Shown: positions 1-8,332, numbered from the stretch's first letter. The stretch is 64,000 bases of DNA from Ectobacillus polymachus (GCF_048159605.1 NZ_JBLREB010000001.1:1116001-1180000), one strand, 5' to 3'. Notes: generated by a model from the sequence alone, not told the origin. Made by a program: numbers and translations.

Positions 1-2
1 TA

Positions 3-959
3 TGTTCTGCTCTGCTTTGGGGATTGCAATGGATTTTAGCTTCTAGTTTTACAAGTTCAGGTAAAATTAATTTTGCAGCTACTGCAGCAAAATTAATTGG
101 ATTCGGACTATTTATTATTTTTACTCTATCCATTTTTAATATTGCCAATGCTTCAGGAAGTACGTTCGTAGATACTTCTGGCAAGTCTATTCCACTATTT
201 GATCAAATAAATGGGGCTGCTATTTCAACACTTTGGGCATTTATCGGAATTGAATCTGCAGTCTTGCTTTCCAATCGCGCTAAATCTCAGCATGATGTAA
301 AAAGAGCGACTCTAATTGGACTTATCATTTCAATTATCATTTATATCGCAATTACTCTATTAACAATGGGGGCATTATCACAACAAGCATTGCGGGACTC
401 TCAAAAACCATTAGTGGATGCACTAAGTGTTGCAATTGGACCAAACAGTGCTTCCATACTTGCTGTTCTAGCTCTCATATCCTTATTAGGTTCCACGGTA
501 GGATGGATCGCCGTAAGCGCTGAGGTTCCTTACCAAGCAGCAAAAAACAATCTTTTCCCTACTTACTTTGCAAAAACAAATAAAAACGGCAGTCCGGTTC
601 GTTCTCTCACGATTACGAACATCTTGACACAAGTGTTCTTATTCTCTACCATTTCTGGAACTCTTGCGGATGCCTATAACTTTGCAATCGTCGTAGCAAC
701 TTTAGCCTACTTAATTCCATATTTAGTAAGCTCCCTTTATCAATTAAAGTTGGTAATTACTGGAGAAACCTATATTGGAGAAGTAAGCAGTCGTATTAAG
801 GACGGAATCATCGTAAGTATTGCTTTAATTTATTCTCTATGGGTAATTAAATCAGGAACATCTGACCTAAAAACCTTTATGCTAGGTATTGGATTATTTC
901 TAATCGGATTGCTGTTTTATCCATTCATCATGCGAAATCAAACAAAAAGCAGTATATAA
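3..959 (+). CDS. APC-family amino acid permease (ArcD-like antiporter), 3' part
   Basis: The frame is open to the window edge, so only the last ~319 codons are present. The protein is a chain of hydrophobic helices of the amino acid-polyamine-organocation family. The segments GAAISTLWAFIGIESAV and GSTVGWIAVSAEVPYQAAKN resemble basic amino acid antiporters such as arginine/ornithine exchangers. ArcD-type proteins are about 470 residues, so roughly a third is missing. It sits in the cell membrane. The exact substrate cannot be read from this fragment. A strong bidirectional hairpin follows the stop codon, so this is the last gene of its transcript. Family sure, substrate inferred. Confidence 0.8.
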   Translation, partial: CSALLWGLQWILASSFTSSGKINFAATAAKLIGFGLFIIFTLSIFNIANASGSTFVDTSGKSIPLFDQINGAAISTLWAFIGIESAVLLSNRAKSQHDVKRATLIGLIISIIIYIAITLLTMGALSQQALRDSQKPLVDALSVAIGPNSASILAVLALISLLGSTVGWIAVSAEVPYQAAKNNLFPTYFAKTNKNGSPVRSLTITNILTQVFLFSTISGTLADAYNFAIVVATLAYLIPYLVSSLYQLKLVITGETYIGEVSSRIKDGIIVSIALIYSLWVIKSGTSDLKTFMLGIGLFLIGLLFYPFIMRNQTKSSI

Positions 960-993
960 AACGAAACATACATTCACAATCAATCAAGACAAA

Positions 994-1023
994 ACAAAAC
1001 TTCCCTCTAGGGGGAAGTTTTGT
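994..1023. terminator. Bidirectional rho-independent terminator
   Basis: Inverted repeat ACAAAACTTCCC / GGAAGTTTTGT with T-rich flanks on both strands. It separates the convergent permease and acetate symporter genes. Confidence 0.85.
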
Positions 1024-1034
1024 TTTATAGTAGA

Positions 1035-2585
1035 TTAATGTGCAGAAACATCACTCACACCATGTCCAGTATTGGATTTTACAACGATTTCATCAAACTT
1101 TGCTTTGCTTTCTTGTTTGCCAGATAATATTGTACCTAAATAGGCTGCTAAAAACCCAAGTGGAATGGAAACAATACCTGGATTTGCTAAAGAAATGAGA
1201 GGTTTTCCTACAAAAATCGCTTTTCCAGCAACTGGATCCCAAACGTTTGGACCGATTGCTACCACAATAATAGCTGATAGGAGACCTACAATCATTCCTG
1301 ATATCGCTCCAGCTGTGTTAAAGCGTTTCCAGTAGATTGTGAATAAAATAACTGGAAGATTGGCACTTGCAGCAACCGCAAAGGCTAATGCTACGAGAAA
1401 GGCTACATTTAGTGTCTGCGCAAATAAAGCAAGTATGATACTAAGTACAGCAACACCAATAGACGCATACCGTGCCATGGCCACCTGTTCTTTTTCAGTT
1501 GCATTTCCACGGCGAATAATTTCGCTATAAAAATCATGTGCAAACGCAGATGCCGCTGTTAATACGAGCCCTGCTACAACTGCTAGAATCGTTGCAAATG
1601 CTACTGCAGATACAAAAGCGAATAGGAAGTCCCCACCAATCATTTGTGCTAAAAGCGGTGCCGCCATATTCCCTGCAGGGTTAGCTTTCACAATTGCTGT
1701 ATTACCGACAAAAGCAGCCGCACCGAAGCCGAGAAAAACAGTCATAATGTAAAAGAATCCAATTAGCCATGTTGCATAAACGACAGATGAGCGAGCTGTT
1801 TTCGCATCTTTTACTGTAAAGAAACGAACAAGAATATGCGGTAAACCAGCGGTACCAAGAACCAATGCTATATTTAAAGATAGCGTGTCCAAACCATTTT
1901 TATACTTCACTCCTGGATTTAAGAATGAATCTTTTAAAGGAGTAGCTGTTTTCATAGCTTGAAACATGTCCAACAAATTATAATTGAATTTAGCAAATAC
2001 AATAAGTGAAATAACTAATGTTCCAGCCATTAATAATACTGCCTTTACAATTTGCACCCAGCTTGTTGCATGCATTCCTCCAAAAATAACATATACTGTC
2101 ATAAGTGTACCTACAATCAGCACGGCAGTTGTATAATCAATCCCTAATAGTAGCTTAATAAGAGCCCCTGCCCCTACTAATTGTGCAATCATATAAAAAA
2201 TCGAAATCGTAATTGTATTCATTGCTGCAACTCCGCGTACCTTTTTCGCATCAAAACGGGCTGCAATCATATCTGCTAACGTATACTTTCCTAAATTACG
2301 AAGCGGCTCTGCCACTAAATATAATACAACTAGATACGCAACGAGAAACCCTATGCTATAGAAAAAACCATCAAATCCAGTTAATGCAATTGCACCGGCA
2401 ATTCCTAAAAAGGAAGCAGCGGACATATAATCACCTGCTATTGCTAGTCCATTTTGCCAGCCTGTAAGACCTCCACCTGCTGTATAAAATTCACTTGCAT
2501 TTTTGGTTTTTTTAGAAGCAAAGTACGTAATAACTAAGGTACCAAGAACAATAATTAAAAATAATGAAAAGGCCGTCATGTTCAT
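1035..2585 (-). CDS. actP: Cation/acetate symporter, sodium:solute symporter family
   Basis: A 516-residue membrane protein of the sodium:solute symporter family with about 13 hydrophobic segments. The opening (FSLFLIIVLGTLVITYFASKKTKNASEFYTAGGGLTGWQNG) is typical of ActP/YwcA acetate or short-chain monocarboxylate permeases. Its ATG overlaps the stop codon of the upstream DUF485 gene (ATGA), so the two are translationally coupled, as in the E. coli yjcH-actP pair. It probably imports acetate or pyruvate-like acids. A near-consensus CodY site upstream of the pair suggests nutritional control. Exact substrate unproven. Confidence 0.85.
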   Translation of the reverse strand: MNMTAFSLFLIIVLGTLVITYFASKKTKNASEFYTAGGGLTGWQNGLAIAGDYMSAASFLGIAGAIALTGFDGFFYSIGFLVAYLVVLYLVAEPLRNLGKYTLADMIAARFDAKKVRGVAAMNTITISIFYMIAQLVGAGALIKLLLGIDYTTAVLIVGTLMTVYVIFGGMHATSWVQIVKAVLLMAGTLVISLIVFAKFNYNLLDMFQAMKTATPLKDSFLNPGVKYKNGLDTLSLNIALVLGTAGLPHILVRFFTVKDAKTARSSVVYATWLIGFFYIMTVFLGFGAAAFVGNTAIVKANPAGNMAAPLLAQMIGGDFLFAFVSAVAFATILAVVAGLVLTAASAFAHDFYSEIIRRGNATEKEQVAMARYASIGVAVLSIILALFAQTLNVAFLVALAFAVAASANLPVILFTIYWKRFNTAGAISGMIVGLLSAIIVVAIGPNVWDPVAGKAIFVGKPLISLANPGIVSIPLGFLAAYLGTILSGKQESKAKFDEIVVKSNTGHGVSDVSAH

Positions 2586-2926
2586 CGCATTTCCTCCCTT
2601 TCGTATAGTTGTTTTAGGATTTTCTCTGATAAGCGATCAAAGGTTCGTGCTTTTTTGCTATACCAAATGCAAAGTGTCCAAGTCATAATAAACTGAGCAA
2701 AAGCAAAGACCCACGCCCACGTAATTGCACCAATAGCCGGTGTATTTAATATTTTTGTATATGACGTTAAAATAGGAAGTAAGAAATAAAAGCTTAAAAA
2801 GAATAGGGTTATAGGAATAATAAATTTTCTTTTTACTCGAAGTAACTGTTTAAATTCGGGTGAAGCAGCAACTCTACTGTAATCGCTTTCATTTATTTCC
2901 TCAATTAACTCTTTCTTTACTGCCAT
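2582..2926 (-). CDS. DUF485 membrane protein, partner of the acetate symporter
   Basis: A 114-residue protein with two transmembrane segments (FIIPITLFFLSFYFLLPIL and ITWAWVFAFAQFIMTWTLCIWY), the usual DUF485 layout. These proteins are almost always encoded just upstream of ActP-type symporters, and here the genes overlap by four bases. I place the start at the ATG at 2926 because a GGGAGGA ribosome site lies at the right distance; the ATG three codons upstream touches that site. Function is unknown; a role as accessory subunit of the symporter is inference. Confidence 0.85.
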   Translation of the reverse strand: MAVKKELIEEINESDYSRVAASPEFKQLLRVKRKFIIPITLFFLSFYFLLPILTSYTKILNTPAIGAITWAWVFAFAQFIMTWTLCIWYSKKARTFDRLSEKILKQLYEREEMR

Positions 2927-3019
2927 ACTGTACATTCCTCCCTTTTTTAATATCTTTCTACTCTTACCTATAAAACGATTGATTCACCTCTCATTCTCTG
3001 TAACCTGATTAAATGTTAC

Positions 3020-3034
3020 AATTTTCTGAAACTT
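3020..3034. promoter_or_regulatory. Predicted CodY-binding site
   Basis: AATTTTCTGAAACTT matches the CodY consensus AATTTTCWGAAAATT at 14 of 15 positions. It lies about 95 bases upstream of the DUF485-actP start codon in an otherwise non-coding stretch, where repression by CodY during growth on branched-chain amino acids and GTP would make sense. Confidence 0.6.
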
Positions 3035-3111
3035 TATTCTCATTTTATTGGATAATTATGGCATAGGAAAGGGTTTTCTTTCGACAATTTCCGTCATTCT
3101 CCATTAGCGGG

Positions 3112-3139
3112 AACAAAAAAAACCGCATTGCTGCGGTAT
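3112..3139 (-). terminator. Rho-independent terminator of the 94-residue ORF
   Basis: On the minus strand ACCGCAGCAATGCGGT forms a short GC-rich hairpin followed by eight T residues, just downstream of the stop codon at 3161. Confidence 0.8.
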
Positions 3140-3160
3140 ATTTCGATTATGGCTATCCTA

Positions 3161-3445
3161 TCAATTCGCTACCTGACGTGGAAATGACGGATGATGATAC
3201 AAATTTTGTTTGTCGATTACGTACTCTACTGAAAAAACAACTACATCAGCACGGACTATATCACCAATAATATAACCTAGCGTATCATCCATAATAGCAA
3301 AGCAATTTTTTTCTTCGCACGTAAGCGCATCCTCTGCAATTGATAGAACCGCATTATAAATAGGTCCCCTATCCTTTACTTCTTTAATGAGCTTGAATGA
3401 TAGCTTGATCAGAATCTCTTGTCCGCAAATTATAGTTCGATACAT
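3161..3445 (-). CDS. Hypothetical protein, 94 residues
   Basis: Not recognised. It has a good ribosome site (GGGGAGGA, seven bases from the ATG) and its own terminator, so it is probably real. It is soluble and slightly acidic, with a central stretch (EEKNCFAIMDDTLGYIIGDIVRADVVVFSVEYVID) that looks like a small beta-rich domain, and the Cys residues at 8, 43 and 48 are not a clear metal motif. It lies 15 bases downstream of the LysE gene and could share its transcript. No function can be assigned. Confidence 0.65.
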   Translation of the reverse strand: MYRTIICGQEILIKLSFKLIKEVKDRGPIYNAVLSIAEDALTCEEKNCFAIMDDTLGYIIGDIVRADVVVFSVEYVIDKQNLYHHPSFPRQVAN

Positions 3446-3460
3446 ATGTGTATCCTCCCC

Positions 3461-4090
3461 TTAGAAAAACTGCATCGCTTTGTAAGCAAAATGAATGCTA
3501 TAACCAACAAGAATAACACCTGCTATTGCTGTAATATATCCAAGCATTTTTGGTTTTATTACCGTTCGACCAAGATGAACGGTAAAGGCAATGTTTACAT
3601 TCCAAAGAACAATTCCTACCAATATACACAAGCTATAAAGCATTGCTTCCGTTTTGCTTACGCTTGTTAATAGTGTACTTAAGCTACTCCCGTACACACC
3701 AAACCAAAAAACGAGATTAAGCGGATTTGATAAAGCAAGCATAAACCCAGTCGTATAGGACTGACGAATACCTCCTATCTTATCTTTTATATATTCCATT
3801 TCATTTTGAAAAATCCCTTGTTTTATGCTTGTAAATCCTAAGTGAAGTAAGAAAAAAAAGCCAATGCAATACATGCATAATTGGACATTCGTTCTCATGA
3901 AAAGTGAAGAAAAACCAAAATAGATGAGAAGCATAAATAATAAATCAGCAGTCATACCACCTAATCCAACCATCCATGCATGCCAAAACCCTTTCATAAT
4001 ACCACGCTTCACCATTTCGATATTTATTGGACCTACAGGAGCTGCTAACGAAATACCAAGAACAACTTGTTGAATGATTACTAGTAACAT
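3461..4090 (-). CDS. LysE/RhtB-family amino acid exporter
   Basis: A 209-residue inner-membrane protein with about six hydrophobic segments. The N-terminal motif GISLAAPVGPINIEMVKRGIMKGFWHAWMVGLGG is the signature of LysE/RhtB exporters (APVGP...G...G). These proteins export amino acids such as lysine, homoserine or threonine by exchange with the proton gradient. The length matches the family (about 205-210). No regulator sits next to it. The substrate cannot be deduced. Confidence 0.85.
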   Translation of the reverse strand: MLLVIIQQVVLGISLAAPVGPINIEMVKRGIMKGFWHAWMVGLGGMTADLLFMLLIYFGFSSLFMRTNVQLCMYCIGFFFLLHLGFTSIKQGIFQNEMEYIKDKIGGIRQSYTTGFMLALSNPLNLVFWFGVYGSSLSTLLTSVSKTEAMLYSLCILVGIVLWNVNIAFTVHLGRTVIKPKMLGYITAIAGVILVGYSIHFAYKAMQFF

Positions 4091-4195
4091 AACCCAATTC
4101 CTTTCTATGTATGAATAACAGTAGATGTAGCTTGTCTATAAAATTAAACAACGAAAAAACATATAACATAGCGTAACCTCATATTAAAAAACTAT

Positions 4196-4245
4196 GCAAA
4201 AAAAAGGTGATGCAAAAAGGATAACACTTTCCACTATCACCTTTA
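4196..4245 (-). terminator. Terminator downstream of the YqcI/YcgG gene
   Basis: On the minus strand AAAGGTGAT pairs with ATCACCTTT around a long loop, followed by a run of T. It lies 22 bases after the stop codon at 4267. Confidence 0.65.
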
Positions 4246-4266
4246 GGGCAACGATCTATTTCGGAT

Positions 4267-5007
4267 TTATTTTTCTTGCTCCTTAATTTGAAACGGGCAA
4301 CTTCCTTCTATGGGCTTACAATCATCACCGATAAAATATTGTTTCCATTCGTGATGATTCAAGTCTCCATAATGGCTAATGTTTGGATGCTTAGGAAGTC
4401 CATCCCACTTTTCTACGCGCTCTCGAACCGTTTGCCGAGAGTATGCACCTTTTGGACGATTTCCTTCCAACCCCTCAAAAATAATACGTGGCTGAAATCC
4501 AATCACAAGGGAATTCCCTAACTGTCTTGTTTTACGTTGTTTATAGGCAGGTGCATTTCCAAATGCAAAAATAGCTTCTCCCCCAAAGGAAAATTCCCAT
4601 AAATGATGATCAGGATTTGTGGGAATATGCTTCGGCCAAGGATATTCATCATGTTCATGCAAAAACTGAAGCAAATTCCAGAAATAATCACGATAATAAG
4701 AAAGCGTACGTTCTTCTTTTTCTGGCTCTACAAACACAAATAACCCTCGACGTACAAGGGGCCGTTCCTGCATCAATTGCAAAAACGCAACCAGAGTCCC
4801 CGGTAAACTACTCCAATCCTGATTTGGCACATACGAATACCGTAATTCATCTCGTTTAAAAGCTGTCATCCCAAAGTAACAAGGAAAGGTAGGATCCGAA
4901 ACTTTCGTAGAAAAAGTTTCAAATTCATTCAAAAACCAAGATGGCACATCTTTTCGTTCGCGAAGGTTTGCTCGTTCAAAAAGAACGGAATAATTAAGAT
5001 TTTTCAA
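4267..5007 (-). CDS. YqcI/YcgG family protein
   Basis: A 246-residue cytoplasmic protein resembling the YqcI/YcgG family found in Bacillus and some Gram-negatives. Typical segments are FPCYFGMTAFKRDELRYSYV, the central HHLWEFSFGGEAIFAFGNAPAYKQRKTR, and the C-terminal DDCKPIEGSCPF. The family function is unknown. The frame stays open upstream to 5196, but the best start is TTG at 5007, which follows an AAGGAGGT ribosome site by six bases; the upstream extension would run into the divergent DUF2524 gene. No conserved partner gene is seen. Confidence 0.75.
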   Translation of the reverse strand: MKNLNYSVLFERANLRERKDVPSWFLNEFETFSTKVSDPTFPCYFGMTAFKRDELRYSYVPNQDWSSLPGTLVAFLQLMQERPLVRRGLFVFVEPEKEERTLSYYRDYFWNLLQFLHEHDEYPWPKHIPTNPDHHLWEFSFGGEAIFAFGNAPAYKQRKTRQLGNSLVIGFQPRIIFEGLEGNRPKGAYSRQTVRERVEKWDGLPKHPNISHYGDLNHHEWKQYFIGDDCKPIEGSCPFQIKEQEK

Positions 5008-5166
5008 AGGAAAACCTCCTTCTATCGTATCCAAAATAAAGCTTATTAGAGAAAAGGCCATTCTATGTCTTTCTTTTTTAAGCTTCATCAAAAACCGGAC
5101 TGTAGTATAGATCATCATTCTAATACAAACACTACACTCAAAATGCTTATGAAGGAGGAATAAAGT

Positions 5167-5415
5167 ATGAGTAACCCATTCACTGAATTTGAGCAAGTAT
5201 TTATGCAGGTTGAGACTGCCGAGAAGATGGTTGGTTCGGCTACCGTTACGATGGATCCAGAGATGTTACAACATGCTGCAACATCCGTTAATCAAGCGAG
5301 GGAACAATTAGAAAAATGTAAGACTAACGCGACAGATTTAGATGAACCCTATCTTCAGAGTCAAGAAAAACGACTTTCTCGCATTGAAAAACAATTATGG
5401 GAAGCTAACCGATAA
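5167..5415 (+). CDS. DUF2524 family protein (YtzC-like)
   Basis: An 82-residue, mostly helical, acidic protein with heptad-like spacing (EQVFMQVETAEKMVG ... QAREQLEKCKTNATDLDEPYLQSQEKRLSRIEKQLWEA). It matches my recollection of the small Bacillus DUF2524/YtzC family, whose function is unknown. A strong GGAGGA ribosome site precedes the ATG. It is transcribed divergently from the YqcI/YcgG gene and followed by the palindromic block at 5438. Confidence 0.7.
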   Translation: MSNPFTEFEQVFMQVETAEKMVGSATVTMDPEMLQHAATSVNQAREQLEKCKTNATDLDEPYLQSQEKRLSRIEKQLWEANR

Positions 5416-5437
5416 TTCCCACGAATTAGTGAAAATA

Positions 5438-5675
5438 AACGGGGAGAATGACCCTCACTTTGACACACGTCTTAAGTGGAGGTCATTCTCCCCGTTCATG
5501 TAAGATAAAGTGAAACTTCCCTAGGTGGGGGTTTTCTCTCATCCCCCACCTAGGGTTAGCCCGCCCAATTCGGACTTTTACGGGCAGTTGTCCCCCACTT
5601 AGTCTTCTCTGATTACTAAGCCTTGAAGTGGGGGTCTTACTGCCCGTTAAAGCGGGATAAACTAGGGCAATCTTA
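5438..5675. repeat. Multi-hairpin palindromic block, possible IS200/IS605-related remnant or MITE
   Basis: Three large hairpins follow one another in 240 bases. The first (5438-5496) pairs ACGGGGAGAATGACC with GGTCATTCTCCCCGT and could act as terminator for the flanking genes. The second (5519-5554) pairs CCCTAGGTGGGGG with CCCCCACCTAGGG, a perfect 13-bp stem. The third (5580-5646) has nested arms ACGGGCAGT/ACTGCCCGT and CCCCCACTT/AAGTGGGGG, enclosed by CCCGC/GCGGG. Local GC is well above the surroundings. Subterminal hairpins of this kind are typical of IS200/IS605 ends; that origin is inference. No transposase is present. Confidence 0.6.
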
Positions 5676-5683
5676 CTGCGTTT

Positions 5684-5860
5684 TTAGGAAAGTTCTTTAC
5701 CATACTTTTTTAATTGTTCGCCAACTGTACATTTCTTAATGCAAAATGTTTGAGCGTAATGTTTTCCGTATTCTTTTCGAAAATAGCTGTTTAAAAAGCA
5801 TCCGGTACAGTATGTGTCTAACAACTCGTTTACTTCAGTAATAAGTTCCTTTTTCCTCAT
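5684..5860 (-). CDS. ypeQ: Small zinc-finger protein (YpeQ-like)
   Basis: A 58-residue protein with metal-ligand pattern CTGCFLNSYFRKEYGKHYAQ followed by FCIKKC, i.e. C-x2-C ... H ... C-x3-C. This fits the small zinc-finger family represented by B. subtilis YpeQ. The gene is only seven bases downstream of the RNase H gene, so they are likely one transcript, and B. subtilis has the same ypeP-ypeQ order. Role unknown; nucleic-acid binding is inference. Its stop codon lies just beside the palindromic block, whose hairpins may terminate it. Confidence 0.75.
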   Translation of the reverse strand: MRKKELITEVNELLDTYCTGCFLNSYFRKEYGKHYAQTFCIKKCTVGEQLKKYGKELS

Positions 5861-5866
5861 TACCCC

Positions 5867-6523
5867 CTACTCCTCTACTGCAGCATGACTATCAATGGCG
5901 GTACCATTAAGCGCCTGAGTTGCTAATTGATCGGCTTCACGATTATTTTTACGTGACACGGGCTCGTAGGAAAACTTCCAATGATTCACTTCTTGCTTCT
6001 TTTCAATACGCTCCATATATTGATGTAGGTTTTCTTCATAGCATGGCCATCTCCCCGCTAACTGATTCAATACAACCTGAGAATCTCCCCGTAATGTAAT
6101 GATTTGATAATGCAATTTATTTTCCTCAAGGATTTGCAAACCAAACAATAATGCTGCATATTCTGCTTCGTTATTATTTTCTAATTCATGAAATTTATGA
6201 TTACGACGGATTCTATATGTTTTTTTATTTTTTGTATAATACAAAGCTACCCCAACGCCAGCTTGTTTTGTCTGCACATCAAAACCACCATCGAAGTATA
6301 GTACGATATCCTGTGGTTCCTCATCTTCCTGTTTTCGTAGCTTATCTACTTCTTTTTTAGTCCAAGTTGATCCAAATTCATCCAAAAACTGAATTTCCTT
6401 TAACCGACCCGTCTTTTCAAAGTCAGCAGCTAATAATAATGCGTGTTCTAGCTCCATAAAATCTGAATGAAGTACAGTTTCTAAGTGATTACGTTTATAT
6501 ATCCAGCGTATTTGATATTTCAT
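5867..6523 (-). CDS. ypeP: RNase HI-family protein with N-terminal extension (YpeP-like)
   Basis: A 218-residue protein. Residues ~75-210 form a plant/archaeal-type RNase H fold with all four acidic positions visible: LYFDGG, NNEAEYAAL, RGDSQVV and NREADQLA. It would cut RNA in RNA-DNA hybrids. The first ~70 residues (start KYQIRWIYKRNHLETVLHSD) are an extra domain found in the YpeP group. The ATG at 6523 is chosen because AAAAGGAG precedes it by eight bases. It is divergent from a second RNase H gene at 6791. Family sure, activity unproven. Confidence 0.8.
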   Translation of the reverse strand: MKYQIRWIYKRNHLETVLHSDFMELEHALLLAADFEKTGRLKEIQFLDEFGSTWTKKEVDKLRKQEDEEPQDIVLYFDGGFDVQTKQAGVGVALYYTKNKKTYRIRRNHKFHELENNNEAEYAALLFGLQILEENKLHYQIITLRGDSQVVLNQLAGRWPCYEENLHQYMERIEKKQEVNHWKFSYEPVSRKNNREADQLATQALNGTAIDSHAAVEE

Positions 6524-6790
6524 AGTGATACTCCTTTTTTTACTAACAATGAGCTTTAACATAGCCTTCTTATAAAAGAAGGCATTGTTACATTTTCTTT
6601 TTTATATTGTATTATTCCTCTTATTTTCTTTCAAAATTATATGAAAAGATCAGTAATTTTTTGGTCATGTTTCCTTTATCATTGTTATAATGATAGAAAA
6701 AATAACTTTTTCTTCTATTGCTTCTATAATAGGATTATTGAATAAGAGCAACAGGGTAGAAAATTTGAGTAAAGAGAAGGTGTCCATACA

Positions 6791-7198
6791 TTGATAGAAG
6801 TTTATATTGACGGAGCATCGAAGGGAAATCCCGGTCCGTCTGGTGCAGGTATTTTTATTAAAGGTATATCACAGCCGGTTATGTTATCCATTCCCTTAGG
6901 TACGATGAGTAATCACGAGGCAGAATACGAGGCATTACTTGCTGCACTTACATATTGCTTAGAGCATAATTATAAAGTAATTTCCGTACGAACAGATTCC
7001 CAACTTGTCGAACGCGCAATAGAGAATAAATATGTGAAAAATAAAACGTATTTTCCTCTTCTTCAAAAAGCACTTCATCTTATTGATCAATTTGAACTAT
7101 TTTTCATAAAATGGATTCCAAGTCTGCAAAATAAAGTGGCTGATAATCTAGCTCGAAAAGCAATACCGATGAATGGGCGGAAACAAACACATGAATAA
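6791..7198 (+). CDS. ypdQ: RNase HI-like protein (YpdQ-like)
   Basis: A 135-residue stand-alone RNase H domain opening with IEVYIDGASKGNPGPSGAG. Catalytic acids are present in YIDGA, NHEAEYEAL, RTDSQLV and ADNLARKA. The start codon is TTG, seven bases after AGAAGGTG; no ATG lies near. The length is normal for type 1 RNase H without a basic handle region. From memory the B. subtilis homologue was reported to lack clear RNase H activity, so function remains open despite the intact residues. The EamA gene overlaps its 3' end by eight bases. Confidence 0.8.
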   Translation: MIEVYIDGASKGNPGPSGAGIFIKGISQPVMLSIPLGTMSNHEAEYEALLAALTYCLEHNYKVISVRTDSQLVERAIENKYVKNKTYFPLLQKALHLIDQFELFFIKWIPSLQNKVADNLARKAIPMNGRKQTHE

Positions 7199-8072
7199 TA
7201 CATTTTGGGCTCATATAGGATTATTATTTATTACATTCATATGGGGAACAACCTTTGTCGTTGTTCAGCATGCTATTTCTTTCGTGGATCCATTTACATT
7301 TAATGCCATTCGTTTTCTCTTAGCAGGTCTTATTCTTCTGTTTATTCAGTTTCTTTATCCTCAAAAGAAGACGAAAAAGTCCATATTACCTGGTGTCTTA
7401 ATTGGTGTATTTTTATTTGGCGGTTATTTGTTTCAAACGTTTGGCCTTTTGTACACAACCTCATCCAAAGCAGGATTTATAACAGGACTTAGTGTAGTAT
7501 TAGTCCCTTTATTTTCCTACATTTTCTTTCGTCATAAAACAAGAATGCTTACCATTTTGGGTGTTTTAGTAGCAACAGTTGGTTTGTTTTTACTTATGAC
7601 AGAAAGATCCTTAGTCTTACAAAAAGGTGATCTTCTTGTGTTACTTTGTGCAATTTCATTTGCACTTCATATTATTGTAAATGGTTTCTTTTCAAAGGAA
7701 TACTCTCCGCTCTTCTTAAGTACGATTCAAATTTTAACAGTGGCCTTCCTATCATCACTATGTGCGTTTGCATTTGAAGATTATCATCGTTTATTTTCGG
7801 TAGCTTTATGGAGCAACGTATTCTTTGTATTTTCTATCCTCCTTACAGCTCTTGTTGGAACAGCGCTTGCTTTTTTCATTCAAACAGCAGCACAAACGTA
7901 TATTTCACCAACACGAGTTGCAATCATTCTGTCAACGGAGCCGGTATTTGCAGCGCTTACAGGAGTATTTATAGCCAACGAGAAACTTACTCTCTCTGCA
8001 CTGACTGGTTGTGCTTGTATTCTATCAGGTATGATTTTTGCAGAACTGCCAGCTAAGAAACATCCTGCGTAA
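7191..8072 (+). CDS. EamA/DMT-family transporter
   Basis: A 293-residue membrane protein with ten predicted helices arranged as two EamA repeats; the first begins HIGLLFITFIWGTTFVVVQHA and the second ends LSTEPVFAALTGVFIANEKL. Drug/metabolite transporters of this size export amino acids, purines or other small metabolites. The ATG at 7191 overlaps the stop codon of the RNase H gene (ATGAATAA), suggesting translational coupling; an alternative ATG at 7173 is possible. The gene converges on the DUF6123 gene with two bases between stops. Substrate unknown. Confidence 0.8.
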   Translation: MNNTFWAHIGLLFITFIWGTTFVVVQHAISFVDPFTFNAIRFLLAGLILLFIQFLYPQKKTKKSILPGVLIGVFLFGGYLFQTFGLLYTTSSKAGFITGLSVVLVPLFSYIFFRHKTRMLTILGVLVATVGLFLLMTERSLVLQKGDLLVLLCAISFALHIIVNGFFSKEYSPLFLSTIQILTVAFLSSLCAFAFEDYHRLFSVALWSNVFFVFSILLTALVGTALAFFIQTAAQTYISPTRVAIILSTEPVFAALTGVFIANEKLTLSALTGCACILSGMIFAELPAKKHPA

Positions 8073-8074
8073 GC

Positions 8075-8332
8075 TCAATGTTCGAGCTTACGCAAAAATA
8101 CATGTGCATGCTTTGCATCAGCAATCTTTTCCTGATGTAGCCTTTCGAGAAGAGCTATGAAGTAGCTACCATCAAATGTTCTCTGTTGTCTAAGTGTCAT
8201 TTCAATCGCTACGATTACTAATGCATCGGATGATGCCGTATATTTCTGGCCGAATTCAATAAATCCAAGTGCATCCTTCGACAATCGAAAGCCTTTCGTT
8301 CGGAGAAACTGTATGTATTCAAACGTTCTCAA
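8075..8332 (-). CDS. DUF6123-like small protein
   Basis: An 85-residue soluble helical protein (EYIQFLRTKGFRLSKDALGFIEFGQKYT ... IEMTLRQQRTFDGSYFIALLERL). I believe it belongs to the Bacillus DUF6123 family, but this is recall. The start is TTG, preceded by AAAGGGATGAGG. Its last codons overlap a hairpin (GCGTAAGCTC/GAGCTTACGC) shared with the end of the EamA gene. No function is known. Confidence 0.6.
   Translation of the reverse strand: MRTFEYIQFLRTKGFRLSKDALGFIEFGQKYTASSDALVIVAIEMTLRQQRTFDGSYFIALLERLHQEKIADAKHAHVFLRKLEH

Noticed and set aside
2213..2467. Open frame on the plus strand inside the acetate symporter gene
   Set aside because: Shadow frame on the strand opposite a clear membrane transporter, no ribosome site and no family resemblance.
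8068..8094. Hairpin GCGTAAGCTC/GAGCTTACGC at the convergent ends of the EamA and DUF6123 genes
   Set aside because: It overlaps both stop regions but has no T run on either strand, so I do not call it a terminator.
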